From Chloroflexota bacterium (GTDB lineage: Bacteria; Chloroflexota; Anaerolineae; JAAYEA01), in assembly GCA_019873665.1 (NCBI GenBank), contig JAIOAV010000002.1, forward strand, positions 31,396-79,474: a stretch of DNA of 48,079 nt, in the 5' to 3' direction. Position 1 is the stretch's first letter; every line of letters starts with the position of its first letter. Positions 1 to 7,357 of this stretch are shown piece after piece. Made by a program: the position numbers and the translations under genes. Under the pieces are notes generated by a model. It saw nothing but the letters and a program-made list of their open reading frames with translations. It ran no database searches and was not told where the DNA came from.

Positions 1-758
1 GGAAAATAGTCGAAACGGAACCGCACTCGGGTGTCATCCCTGAAGATCCGCCTGGCAAAGTTGTAGAGCACGCCCTTCAGGTCGGCCAGAGTGATGTTCT
101 TGCCGACGGCCAGTCCCTCCACCTGGTAGAACATGGATTCCGAGCGCGCTGTCACCGGCTCGTAGCGATGGCATCTGCCGGGCAGCACGACGCGTATCGG
201 CTCAGGGTAGTACTTGCGCATCGTGCGGATTTGCCCCGGCGACGTATGTGTTCGCAGCAAGATGCCCGGCTCGGTAGTGTGGAAAGAGCTCCACATATCG
301 CGTGCAGGGTGATAGGGCGGCATATTGAGCAACTGAAAGTTATACTCATCCGTCTCGACATCGAACCACTCTTCGGGATGGAACCCCATATCAGCAAAGA
401 TGGCGAGGATCTCGCGCAGAGTCTGCGTGATCACATGCAGCCGCCCGATGTCCACCGGACGGCCCGGCAGCGTGACATCCAGCGACTGCTGTGCGGCGGC
501 CGCCTGCAGCGCCTCCTGCCGCAGCGCCTCTGCGCGCGCCTGAAGTGCCGCTTCCAGCGCCTCTTTGATGCGGTTCGCCTCGCGGCCAATCGCCGGCCGC
601 TCCTCCGCCGCCAGCTGGCCCACCATGCGAAGCTGGTTCGTCAGTTCACCTTTGCGCCCCAGGTACTTGAGCCGCCAGGCCTCGAGCTCCTCTTCGCTGG
701 CAACTCCCTGCAGCGCCTCCATTGCCCGATGCTCCAGTTCATGCAGTTGCTGTAGCAT
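1..758 (-). CDS. pheS: Phenylalanyl-tRNA synthetase alpha subunit (5' part only)
   Basis: This gene charges tRNA-Phe as the catalytic half of the alpha2-beta2 enzyme in the cytoplasm. The reading frame is open from 758 to the window edge, so the C-terminus and presumably pheT lie outside. The first ~85 residues are a charged, helical coiled-coil arm typical of PheS. They are followed by the class II catalytic start, with the stretches FADMGFEWFDVETDEYNFQ, NMPPYHPARDMWSSF and the motif 2 region RHRYEP-like 'CHRYEPVTARSESMFYQVEG'. Two start codons are possible, at 764 and 758. I prefer 758 because AAGGAG ends right at 764, leaving a normal six-base spacing only for 758. Expression is controlled by the T-box leader upstream, and a 43-codon ORF lies between the leader terminator and this gene. 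Confidence 0.95.
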   Translation of the reverse strand, partial: MLQQLHELEHRAMEALQGVASEEELEAWRLKYLGRKGELTNQLRMVGQLAAEERPAIGREANRIKEALEAALQARAEALRQEALQAAAAQQSLDVTLPGRPVDIGRLHVITQTLREILAIFADMGFHPEEWFDVETDEYNFQLLNMPPYHPARDMWSSFHTTEPGILLRTHTSPGQIRTMRKYYPEPIRVVLPGRCHRYEPVTARSESMFYQVEGLAVGKNITLADLKGVLYNFARRIFRDDTRVRFRFDYF

Positions 759-760
759 GT

Positions 761-892
761 TCATCTCCTTGCTGATGTCAAGCCCGCGTTGATCAAGATG
801 AACCTCCTCTTCCCACAGGAACGGAATTCGTCCTGTCTCACACACCTGCACGCAAAGATGAGGTCATAACGTGTTCGGAACAAGCGCGACAT
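761..892 (-). CDS. Possible 43-residue leader ORF upstream of pheS
   Basis: An ATG at 892 is preceded by TTGGAGG with a six-base spacer, which is a very good ribosome binding site. The frame runs 43 codons and stops with TGA at 763-761, overlapping the upstream pheS ATG (764) as ATGA. The product would be very basic (about ten Arg) with four Phe residues and three Cys. It sits after the T-box terminator, so it is transcribed only on read-through. It could couple ribosome traffic to pheS initiation, or could be a chance frame. I recognise no family, and only the start signal and the overlap support it. Confidence 0.35.
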   Translation of the reverse strand: MSRLFRTRYDLIFACRCVRQDEFRSCGKRRFILINAGLTSARR

Positions 893-906
893 GATCGGCC
901 TCCAAC

Positions 907-946
907 AAAAAGCGGCTGCGACTCTCTGGGACCAAGTCGCAACCGC
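907..946 (-). terminator. Intrinsic terminator of the pheS T-box
   Basis: On the minus strand, AGCGGTTGCGACT pairs with AGTCGCAGCCGCT (one G-U) around a ten-base loop and is followed at once by TTTTTG. The stem occupies 911-946 and the U-tract 907-910. It competes with the T-box antiterminator just upstream. Confidence 0.9.
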
Positions 947-1203
947 TCGTTCTCGGTGGTACCACCCAGTTTGGCCCTCACGCATAGCGCAAGAACCCCC
1001 TCTTACCGGCGGCTGATCAGCGACCAGCGTACCGGCTGCCCCGCTAACGGTGGACATCCGGATCAGCTTAATAGCGCCGCTGCGCGTTCGGCTGTCAGCT
1101 CAGGAGTGAACTTCGCACGACGTCCGGCCGGAAGAGTTCGCAGTCGGTGACTCTTCCTCCCTGTCGGCTTTTCGCCGCCTACTCTCTCCGTCTCAGCCTT
1201 TCA
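907..1203 (-). promoter_or_regulatory. T-box leader of pheS (Phe specifier UUC)
   Basis: Reading the minus strand from the predicted transcription start, the leader shows a Stem I hairpin and a specifier region. The specifier region reads CGAAG-UUC-ACUCCUGAG (specifier complement at 1108-1110), and UUC is a Phe codon, matching pheS. The leader continues with a CACCGTTAGCGG-type element and then the T-box motif, GGGTGGTACCACC at about 955-970. An intrinsic terminator follows at 907-946. This is the usual architecture in which uncharged tRNA-Phe stabilises the antiterminator and permits pheS transcription. The distal Stem I arm is short (GGAAGAGT with ACTCTTCC around a 12-base loop) and lacks the AGAGAGCC element present in the leuS T-box of this window. 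Confidence 0.88.
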
Positions 1204-1209
1204 ATTCTT

Positions 1210-1237
1210 ATTATAGACACAATCGCCCGTCCGTCAA
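1210..1237 (-). promoter_or_regulatory. Sigma70-type promoter for the pheS T-box transcript
   Basis: TTGACG (1237-1232) and a perfect TATAAT (1215-1210) are separated by 16 bases on the minus strand. The predicted start is at about 1203, giving a ~445-base leader before pheS. Confidence 0.85.
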
Positions 1238-1267
1238 ATGGCCTGCGCGGCACGGTGAAAGAACCGA

Positions 1268-1296
1268 TTGACAGCAAGGCGGAAATGGCGTAATCT
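1268..1296 (+). promoter_or_regulatory. Promoter for rsmI
   Basis: TTGACA (1268-1273) and TAATCT (1291-1296) are separated by 17 bases. The start would fall near 1303, about 24 bases before the proposed rsmI start. The promoter is divergent from, and just downstream of, the pheS promoter. Confidence 0.7.
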
Positions 1297-1326
1297 AGAA
1301 CAGCAAGCGAAAGAAAGGAGCGGGTC

Positions 1327-2196
1327 ATCGGTCGCTTATACGTGGTGGGGACACCAATCGGCAATTTGGAGGATATCACCCTGCGCGCCCTGCGCGTGCT
1401 GCGCGAGGTGTCGTTGATTGCTGCCGAGGATACGCGCACCGCCCAGCGCCTGCTGGCTCACTATGGCATCTCCACGCCGACCACCAGCTACTTTGAGCAT
1501 AACGAGCTGGCCAAGTTGGATCAGATCCTGGCCGCACTGCAGGATGCCGACGTGGCCCTGATCTCAGAAGCCGGCATGCCGGGCCTCTCCGATCCCGGCT
1601 ATCGGCTCATCCAGGCGGCGGTGGCCACGGGCGTCCCGGTAGTGCCCGTTCCTGGCCCATGCGCTCTGGTAACGGCGCTGGTGATCTCCGGGCTGCCCAC
1701 CGACAGCTTTGTCTACTTGGGCTTCTTGCCACGCAAGACGAGTGCGCGCCGCAAGTTACTGGAAGAATGGCGCGAGGAGCGGCGCACGCTGGTCGCCTAC
1801 GAGGCGCCGCACCGTCTTGCCGAGACATTGCAAGACATGCTGCACCTCTGGGGGGATCGCCCCGCCGCCGTGGCGCGAGAGCTGACCAAGACATTCGAGG
1901 AGGTGCGGCGTGGCTCGCTCACCGAGCTGATCGCGCACTGGATTGCGGAGACGCCACGCGGCGAGATCACGCTGGTAATTGGCGGTCAATCTGAGGAGCA
2001 GCGACCTGCCTGGAGCGAGACACAGGTGCAGGAAGCGCTCACCAACCTGCTCGCACGCGGGATGAGCAAGCCAGATGCTGCCAGGGCTGTAGCTGATGAG
2101 GCGCGATGGTCGCGCCGTGACGTCTATCAGGTTGCTGCCAAGCTATCGGGCACACGAGGAAAACGAAGGGGAGGAGAGACGAATGCTAGATCTTGA
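1327..2196 (+). CDS. rsmI: 16S rRNA (cytidine1402-2'-O)-methyltransferase, apparently starting at ATC
   Basis: RsmI uses S-adenosylmethionine to methylate the 2'-hydroxyl of C1402 in the 16S rRNA decoding centre. The family (tetrapyrrole methylase fold) is clear from GTPIGNLEDITLRAL at the N-terminus, SEAGMPGLSDPG, and PVPGPCALVTAL. Length from 1327 is 289 residues, normal for RsmI. The start is odd. AAGGAG at 1315-1320 is placed six bases before ATC GGT CGC TTA TAC GTG GTG, and relatives begin M-G-x-L-Y-V-V, so the ATC codon at 1327 aligns with the initiator Met. The next canonical start, GTG at 1342, would remove the first beta strand and lies 21 bases from the Shine-Dalgarno. The 3' end overlaps the next gene by 14 bases. 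Confidence 0.93.
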   Translation: MGRLYVVGTPIGNLEDITLRALRVLREVSLIAAEDTRTAQRLLAHYGISTPTTSYFEHNELAKLDQILAALQDADVALISEAGMPGLSDPGYRLIQAAVATGVPVVPVPGPCALVTALVISGLPTDSFVYLGFLPRKTSARRKLLEEWREERRTLVAYEAPHRLAETLQDMLHLWGDRPAAVARELTKTFEEVRRGSLTELIAHWIAETPRGEITLVIGGQSEEQRPAWSETQVQEALTNLLARGMSKPDAARAVADEARWSRRDVYQVAAKLSGTRGKRRGGETNARS

Positions 2197-3241
2197 TAAC
2201 CCAATGCAATTTCGGCAAATAGACACGGATGATATGCTGGGACACATCATGGGATTCCCAGAGCAATGCCGCAAGGCATGGGAACAGGCCCGGCAGATCA
2301 CGTTACCCGCCAGCTATCGCCAGGCCAAGAATGCAGTACTGGCAGGCATGGGGGGCTCGGCCATCGGCGGCGATCTGGTGCGCACTCTGATCGAAAAAGA
2401 GTGCCCGGTGCCCTTTATCGTAGACCGCAGTTATCTTCTCCCTGGGTTTGTGGGACCAGGCACGCTGGTGATTGCCTCAAGTTACTCCGGGAACACCGAA
2501 GAGACGCTAATCACCTCGGAGAAGGCACTAGAAGCCGGTGCGTTTGTGGTGGCGCTCACCACCAATGGCAAGTTGGCCGAATGGGCGCAACATAAGAACG
2601 TGCCGCTCATCCGCTTCAGCTACAAATCCCAGCCGCGCGCCGCCATCGGCTACTCTCTCAGTTTGGTGTTGGGCGTCTTTCAGGCGCTGGGATGGATCGA
2701 GGATCGGACGGCGCAAATGGAAGAGGCGATCAACGTTATGAACCGCCTACAGCAAGAGATCCACGTCAACGTGCCGACAGCCCAGAACCGCGCCAAGCAG
2801 GTGGCGGACTGGCTGCATGGCGGCATCGCCGTAGTGTACGGGGCGGATTACCTGAGCGAGGTGGCGCGACGTTGGAAGGGCCAGTTCAACGAAAACGCCA
2901 AGGCGTGGGCATTCTTTGAGCAGATGCCAGAGCTGAACCATAACGCCGTGTTGGGATACACCTCGCCGGAGGCGTTGCGCTCCCGGATGCGAGTCATCTT
3001 GCTCCGCTCGTCGCTGGATCATCAGCACAACCAGTGGCGCTTTGATGTGACGACCAGAATCCTGAAAAACAGCGGCGTGCCGGCCGAGGAAATCCATGCC
3101 AGAGGCGAGAGCCCACTCGCCCACATGCTGTCGGCCATCCACTTTGGCGATTATGTGAGCTACTATCTCTCCATGCTTTACGAGAACAACCCGACGCCGG
3201 TGGACACCATCACCTATTTGAAAGAGCAACTCGCCCGTTAG
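2183..3241 (+). CDS. Bifunctional phosphoglucose/phosphomannose isomerase
   Basis: This protein interconverts fructose 6-phosphate with glucose 6-phosphate and mannose 6-phosphate, feeding glycolysis and nucleotide-sugar synthesis. It has two SIS domains. The first has GMGGSAIGGD (about residues 55-64) and the sugar-phosphate loop SSYSGNTEET (about 99-108). The second is the PGI/PMI C-terminal domain, with NENAKAWAFFEQMPELNHN carrying the catalytic Glu and His region. At 352 residues it matches the archaeal/bacterial bifunctional family rather than the ~550-residue classical PGI. The ATG at 2183 follows a GGGGAGGAGAG ribosome site and overlaps rsmI by 14 bases, so translation is probably coupled. 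Confidence 0.9.
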   Translation: MLDLDNPMQFRQIDTDDMLGHIMGFPEQCRKAWEQARQITLPASYRQAKNAVLAGMGGSAIGGDLVRTLIEKECPVPFIVDRSYLLPGFVGPGTLVIASSYSGNTEETLITSEKALEAGAFVVALTTNGKLAEWAQHKNVPLIRFSYKSQPRAAIGYSLSLVLGVFQALGWIEDRTAQMEEAINVMNRLQQEIHVNVPTAQNRAKQVADWLHGGIAVVYGADYLSEVARRWKGQFNENAKAWAFFEQMPELNHNAVLGYTSPEALRSRMRVILLRSSLDHQHNQWRFDVTTRILKNSGVPAEEIHARGESPLAHMLSAIHFGDYVSYYLSMLYENNPTPVDTITYLKEQLAR

Positions 3242-3248
3242 AAAACCA

Positions 3249-3277
3249 CGAGGTGGCTTGCGGTGCAAGCCACCTCG
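3249..3277. terminator. Hairpin between convergent genes
   Basis: CGAGGTGGCTTGC and GCAAGCCACCTCG form a perfect 13-bp stem around a three-base loop. It lies eight bases after the PGI/PMI stop and before the end of the convergent gene at 3341. There is no strong U-tract on the plus strand; on the minus strand the stem is followed by TGGTTTTC. It probably serves as a shared terminator. Confidence 0.6.
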
Positions 3278-3340
3278 ATCTTGGGCAAGAGCAATACACA
3301 AGCCGGGTGGGGCCACTTGGTTTCACCCGGCGCGTCTGTC

Positions 3341-4459
3341 CTATCTCGCGGCCAACAGCTCGGCCTCGGCGCGGGCGATCAGTTTCTTGGCTTGTTGACG
3401 CTGCGCGGTGCTGCCAACCAATGCCAAGAGATCGGCAGCACGTCGCGCATAGCGGACCGCAGCAGCGACATAACCGACCTCCAGATTTGCCTCGGCCTGT
3501 CGGTACCAGCTCTGGGCTGCCAAATAGAGAGCCGCCGTTTGCCCAAGGGTGAGCCCGCGACTCCGCGCCGCACGCAGTCGTGCACTCCCGCCGTCCCCCA
3601 TCAGCGCGGTGAGATCCTCCCGCCATTGATTGACCCTGGCTTCATAGAGCCGGCTCAAATCGCTGGAGGGCACGCTCTCTTCCAGCGCCTTTTGCACCTT
3701 GAGCACATCCGCCTCCAGGTCCACCGCCCCCGTCTGTCGGGCGTAAGCCAACGCTTCGTCCAACAAGGCAAAAGCTTTATAGCAAGTCACGCCCCCCGTC
3801 AACCGTGCCAACTGAGCCTTTTGCGCCAGTCGCAGACTTGGCAGATCGCCGAGCTCGCGTGTGGCATAGACCAGGATATTCAGCGGATCCTGCATCTCGG
3901 GATCGAGCGTGCGCGCTCGTTCGACCGCCTCGCGCACCCGCGCCAAATCCCCGCCAGCCCAAGCCCGCAAGGCAGATGCCGTGGCTTCATACGCGTCAAG
4001 ACTCCGCGTCGGTGCGATCGACTCGATCTGGCTACGCACGTCGGTTGTCGTCAATCCCCCAAAGATCGCGTTCAGCTTTTGCGCCACGCGCCCGATTGTT
4101 GCCATAAAGTTATCGCGCGCGTCCTCCTCTTTCGCCAACAGGACGATCCCTGCTTCATGCACCGTGTATATATTCAGCACGAAACGTTTCTCATCCAGCA
4201 CATAAGAGCCGGTAACGATGTGGCCGTTGACGAGAAACTCACTCAAGCGGATCAGCTCTTCCCAGTCCATGAACAGGTCCGACGATATCGCGCTTTTGGC
4301 TGACCCCAGCTCATAGTAGGGGACCACTATCACGCGGGCAAACAGCAGCTTTTCGCCGATAGTCTGCGCGAGATACGCGCCGAACCAATCCCAGACTGGG
4401 ACGCCTACCTGCCCGAGCGGCATCATCGCCATATAACCACTGAATCGTCTCAGTTCCAT
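3341..4459 (-). CDS. TolB/FlgO-like domain plus helical-repeat protein, unknown role
   Basis: The product is 372 residues with no signal peptide or membrane segment. Residues ~20-130 look like the N-terminal alpha/beta domain of TolB or adenylate-cyclase-associated proteins. The signs are 'LIRLSEFLVNGHIVTGSYVL' (no more than this stretch is needed to see it), then a short beta strand ending in YTVHEAGIV, then a helix leading to VAQKLNAIFG. The rest is Ala-rich and helical, consistent with TPR-type repeats. I chose the ATG at 4459 because GGAGGG lies five bases before it; an upstream in-frame ATG has no such site. It is monocistronic with its own promoter. The function is unknown, and an adaptor or sensor role is only a guess. 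Confidence 0.75.
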   Translation of the reverse strand: MELRRFSGYMAMMPLGQVGVPVWDWFGAYLAQTIGEKLLFARVIVVPYYELGSAKSAISSDLFMDWEELIRLSEFLVNGHIVTGSYVLDEKRFVLNIYTVHEAGIVLLAKEEDARDNFMATIGRVAQKLNAIFGGLTTTDVRSQIESIAPTRSLDAYEATASALRAWAGGDLARVREAVERARTLDPEMQDPLNILVYATRELGDLPSLRLAQKAQLARLTGGVTCYKAFALLDEALAYARQTGAVDLEADVLKVQKALEESVPSSDLSRLYEARVNQWREDLTALMGDGGSARLRAARSRGLTLGQTAALYLAAQSWYRQAEANLEVGYVAAAVRYARRAADLLALVGSTAQRQQAKKLIARAEAELLAAR

Positions 4460-4489
4460 CTCGTCCCTCCGATCAACCGATCTCCAGAC

Positions 4490-4519
4490 ATTATACTTGA
4501 ACGGATGGCGGGGAGGCAA
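4490..4519 (-). promoter_or_regulatory. Promoter for the TolB/TPR gene
   Basis: TTGCCT (4519-4514) and a perfect TATAAT (4495-4490) with an 18-base spacer on the minus strand, about 30 bases before the ATG at 4459. Confidence 0.7.
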
Positions 4520-4587
4520 ATCGCGCCCTTGTCGCAATGCGCTCGCGTGACGCCCGCCGGCAGGGCATGGCGAGATTCGCGTGACGG

Positions 4588-4616
4588 TTGACAGGCGAGG
4601 ACAAGTGTGTTACATT
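4588..4616 (+). promoter_or_regulatory. Possible promoter for iolB-uxaE
   Basis: TTGACA (4588-4593) and TACATT (4611-4616) lie 17 bases apart on the plus strand. The nearest plus-strand gene is iolB, 240 bases downstream. A transcript from here would be antisense to the CAT tRNA gene, so its use is uncertain. Confidence 0.4.
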
Positions 4617-4675
4617 GATCATGTGCCGCCAAGTGTCGCGGCTGGTGCATGCAAGAGAGGGAAATAGGGGAGAAA

Positions 4676-4747
4676 TGGGCCTCCCAGGATTCGAACCAGG
4701 GACCAACCGGTTATGAGCCGGCCGCTCTGCCGCTGAGCTAGAGGCCC
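4676..4747 (-). tRNA. tRNA with CAT anticodon (Met, or Ile2 if lysidinylated)
   Basis: A 72-base cloverleaf with acceptor GGGCCTC/GAGGCCC and discriminator A. The D arm contains TAGCTCAGCGGCAGAGC, the anticodon arm is CCGG-CTCATAA-CCGG, and the T loop is TTCGAAT. CCA is not encoded. The CAT anticodon and loop fit elongator Met or minor Ile (k2C-AU). The overall sequence, especially the GGCTCATAACC arm followed by GGTTGGTC, resembles tRNA-Ile2 more. It is not an initiator, as it lacks three G-C pairs GGG/CCC at the base of the anticodon stem. Confidence 0.95.
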
Positions 4748-4764
4748 ATATGGAATTCGCTCAC

Positions 4765-4793
4765 ATTCTACCATCGTTCAGCCATTTTGGCAA
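4765..4793 (-). promoter_or_regulatory. Promoter of the CAT tRNA
   Basis: TTGCCA (4793-4788) and TAGAAT (4770-4765) are separated by 17 bases on the minus strand, with the tRNA 5' end 17 bases after the -10 element. Confidence 0.75.
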
Positions 4794-4855
4794 ACGATCC
4801 CGTCTGTCAAGATCAAGAATACGACGGCATACGCCGCAAGAAATGAGGGAGGCAG

Positions 4856-5677
4856 ATGAGCATCTACTTTCCAGACCAGGGCTTCCATCAGGGTTACAGG
4901 CATATCGTCGGGCCAGAGAACAGTCCACTCAAGTTCATCTCCTTTGGCCGCCTCCAGCTTACCGCTGAAGGGCAGCCCTACAAGGGGCACAGCGGCGGGA
5001 ACGAAGTAGTGCTGGACATCCTGACCGGCCTGGCGGACGTAACCGTTACGTCGGGAGGGCGCACGCACCACTTTGAGAGAATCGGCGGCCGGGAGAGCGT
5101 GCTGGACGGGCGGCCAACGCTGGTGGTGATCCCGCCACAGAGCGAGTATAGCGTCAAGGCGGTGTCCGCTATGCTAGACATAGCCGTCTCGGCAGCGCCT
5201 GCGCCCATCGGGGGCGAGCCGGCGGTCATCGGCCCTAACGATAGCGGCACGCGACTGGTGGGCAAGGGAAATTACCAGCGCGAGGTACACGAGGGCACGG
5301 TTGGCACCGGCAAGGCCGCGCGCCTGATGGTGGGTGAGACGGTGGGCAAGGGTGGATCTTGGTCCAGCTATCCGCCGCACAAGCATGACGAGGCAAGGCC
5401 CGGGGAAGTGCCGCAGGAAGAAGTCTACTTCTACCGAGTTATCCCCCAGCAGGGCTTTGGCGTTCAGGTTCTCTACGATGCACCAGGACGGCCTGATGGC
5501 CGCGATGCTGCCTTTATGATCCACGATGGCGACACGATGGTGCTCGACCACGGCTATCATCCCGTTGTATCCGCCCCGGGCTACCGCGTCTTTTACGTCT
5601 GGGCGCTCTATGCAGAGGCGGATGTCTATGGCGCGTGGACAGATGACCCGCGGCATGCGTGGGTCAAGGAAGCGTAA
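4856..5677 (+). CDS. iolB: 5-deoxy-glucuronate isomerase (KduI/IolB family)
   Basis: IolB isomerises 5-deoxy-D-glucuronate to 5-dehydro-2-deoxy-D-gluconate in myo-inositol breakdown. The 273-residue double-cupin protein shows the family hallmarks: GSWSSYPPHKHD (metal His residues), PQEEVYFYRV, GFGVQVLYD and DHGYHPVVSAPGY, ending in a DDPRHAW stretch. The start at 4856 has GGAGG three bases upstream. It lies nine bases before uxaE, so the two are co-transcribed. No other iol gene (iolC, D, E, G) is in the window, and the partner acts on hexuronates. A KduI-like role on an unsaturated-uronate product is therefore possible, although the sequence motifs are those of IolB. Confidence 0.85.
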   Translation: MSIYFPDQGFHQGYRHIVGPENSPLKFISFGRLQLTAEGQPYKGHSGGNEVVLDILTGLADVTVTSGGRTHHFERIGGRESVLDGRPTLVVIPPQSEYSVKAVSAMLDIAVSAAPAPIGGEPAVIGPNDSGTRLVGKGNYQREVHEGTVGTGKAARLMVGETVGKGGSWSSYPPHKHDEARPGEVPQEEVYFYRVIPQQGFGVQVLYDAPGRPDGRDAAFMIHDGDTMVLDHGYHPVVSAPGYRVFYVWALYAEADVYGAWTDDPRHAWVKEA

Positions 5678-5686
5678 GGTGCAAAA

Positions 5687-7255
5687 ATGAGCGAACACAC
5701 CACGACTAATAGCTCTCTCTGGGGCGCGATCAACGATGAGACCCGACCGGTGTTAGTTGCGGAGCTGGAGCGCGCAACGGGTTGGAGCATCTATCCGCGC
5801 TCCATTCTGCCGCTGGGAATGAACCTCCTCTTTCTGGGGCGCAGTGGCGGGAAAAAGCTGTTCGGCTGCCTGGCGGCGGAAGCGAACCCCATGGAGGCGG
5901 CGTTTGCCGGGCAGACGCGAAGCGCACAACTGCACGGCAGCAACCTGTCCCTCAAGAGCTGCCCGCTGAGCCACGAGAACGCGGTGGCGCTGCGGCAGAT
6001 GGTGCCATTTGCCGCGCCGGTGCTGGTGGGGCTGCGCAAATCGGCAGGTTGTGGCGACCGGCTTGGCCTGGCGACGCCCGGGCACATCCGCGCCATCCGC
6101 GGCACTGGCATCTTTCCCTTTGTGGCGCAGCAGTCGATCCGCGAGATGACGCGTACCGGCCGCTCGCCAGCGGACGTGATGGATGATGCCACATGGGGCG
6201 TCTTTCAGGAAGGGTGGCAGGAGGGCTTTGGCTCGGACGCCGATCACCTGAAGAGCGCACAAGATATCGACATCTGCGCCGCGGCGGGCTTTACGCTCTA
6301 TACCATCGACCCCGGCTTCTATGTGGACAATGAGGCACACACCGCAGATGCCAGCGCGCTGCAGGCCAAGTATGCAGCGCTGCCGTGGGATCAGCTGCAG
6401 ACCACCGCACGCGACCTGCGCCAGGCGTATGTTGACAAGCCGGTAACCATCGCCGATGGCATGACAATCACCCTGTCCGAAGAGCAGCTCTGGCGAGCAG
6501 CAGCCAAGTATGGCAACGCCATCGCGCACACGCTGCGCATGTATCGCCACTTGCAGGGAGTGATGGGCGCGCTCCCCTTTGAGCTGGAAGTCTCGGTGGA
6601 TGAGACTGAGACCCCAACCGCCCCACACGAGCACTATTTCGTGGCCAGCGAGCTTAAGCGGCTGGGCGTGCGCTGGGTCAGCCTGGCCCCGCGGTACATC
6701 GGGCGCTTTGAGAAAGGCGTGGACTATATCGGCGATCTCCGTGCTTTTGCGCAAGAGATTCGTTGGCACGCGGCCATCGCCCGCTACTGCGGCCCGTACA
6801 AGCTCAGCCTCCACTCCGGCTCAGACAAGTTCAGCATCTATCCCATCGTTGCCCAGTACGCGGGCGATCTGGTGCACCTGAAGACCGCCGGCACGAGCTA
6901 CCTGGAGGCGCTACGCGCTATTGCCCGTGTCGCGCCGGATCTCTTTCGCGAGATCCTCGCCTTTGCTTTTGCGCGGTATGATGAAGACAAAGCCTCCTAT
7001 CACGTCTCAGCCGACCCGGCCAAGGTGCCGCAGCCAGAACGACTTGCGGACGCCGAGCTGGCGGGCGTGTTGGACAGCTTTGATGGCCGCCAGCTCCTGC
7101 ATGTAACCTTTGGCTCAGTGTTGACGGCGCGGGTGGCATCGGGCGAGTACCGCTTCCGTGACCGCATCCTCTCGACGCTAGACGCACACGAAGAGGAGCA
7201 CTATGCTGCGATCCAAAAGCACTTTGACAAGCACCTAGCACCCTTTCATAGATAG
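5687..7255 (+). CDS. uxaE: D-tagaturonate epimerase (UxaE family)
   Basis: UxaE converts D-tagaturonate to D-fructuronate, linking galacturonate (pectin) catabolism to the glucuronate branch. This 522-residue protein contains the family's conserved blocks. These are KSAGCGDRLGLATPGH near the N-terminal third, FEGWQEGFGSDADHLK-like 'FQEGWQEGFGSDADHLK', SLAPRYIGRFEKGVDYIGD, and GPYKLSLHSGSDKFSIYP followed by HLKTAGTSYLEALR. The many conserved His, Asp and Glu residues fit a metal-dependent TIM-barrel-type epimerase. It follows iolB by nine bases. No uronate isomerase, dehydrogenase or transporter is seen here, so the pathway must be completed elsewhere. Confidence 0.85.
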   Translation: MSEHTTTNSSLWGAINDETRPVLVAELERATGWSIYPRSILPLGMNLLFLGRSGGKKLFGCLAAEANPMEAAFAGQTRSAQLHGSNLSLKSCPLSHENAVALRQMVPFAAPVLVGLRKSAGCGDRLGLATPGHIRAIRGTGIFPFVAQQSIREMTRTGRSPADVMDDATWGVFQEGWQEGFGSDADHLKSAQDIDICAAAGFTLYTIDPGFYVDNEAHTADASALQAKYAALPWDQLQTTARDLRQAYVDKPVTIADGMTITLSEEQLWRAAAKYGNAIAHTLRMYRHLQGVMGALPFELEVSVDETETPTAPHEHYFVASELKRLGVRWVSLAPRYIGRFEKGVDYIGDLRAFAQEIRWHAAIARYCGPYKLSLHSGSDKFSIYPIVAQYAGDLVHLKTAGTSYLEALRAIARVAPDLFREILAFAFARYDEDKASYHVSADPAKVPQPERLADAELAGVLDSFDGRQLLHVTFGSVLTARVASGEYRFRDRILSTLDAHEEEHYAAIQKHFDKHLAPFHR

Positions 7256-7263
7256 CCACGGTG

Positions 7264-7299
7264 CCGGTATCTGGCCCGCTCCCCCAGGCCAGATACCGG
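7264..7299. terminator. Hairpin after uxaE
   Basis: CCGGTATCTGGCC and GGCCAGATACCGG form a perfect 13-bp stem around CGCTCCCCCA, directly after the uxaE stop. It is followed by TTCGG rather than a U-run, so it may act as a weak terminator or as an mRNA 3' stabiliser before the FHA gene. Confidence 0.6.
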
Positions 7300-7357
7300 T
7301 TCGGTAGGCCCTGCAACGGGCTGTGATGCCCTCGCGACAGGAAGGGAGAGAGGCGCA

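Noticed and set aside
4856..5677. KduI (5-keto-4-deoxyuronate isomerase) as the name for the isomerase
   Set aside because: The SSYPPHKHD and EEVYFYR motifs are those of IolB; the KduI role is left only as an alternative.
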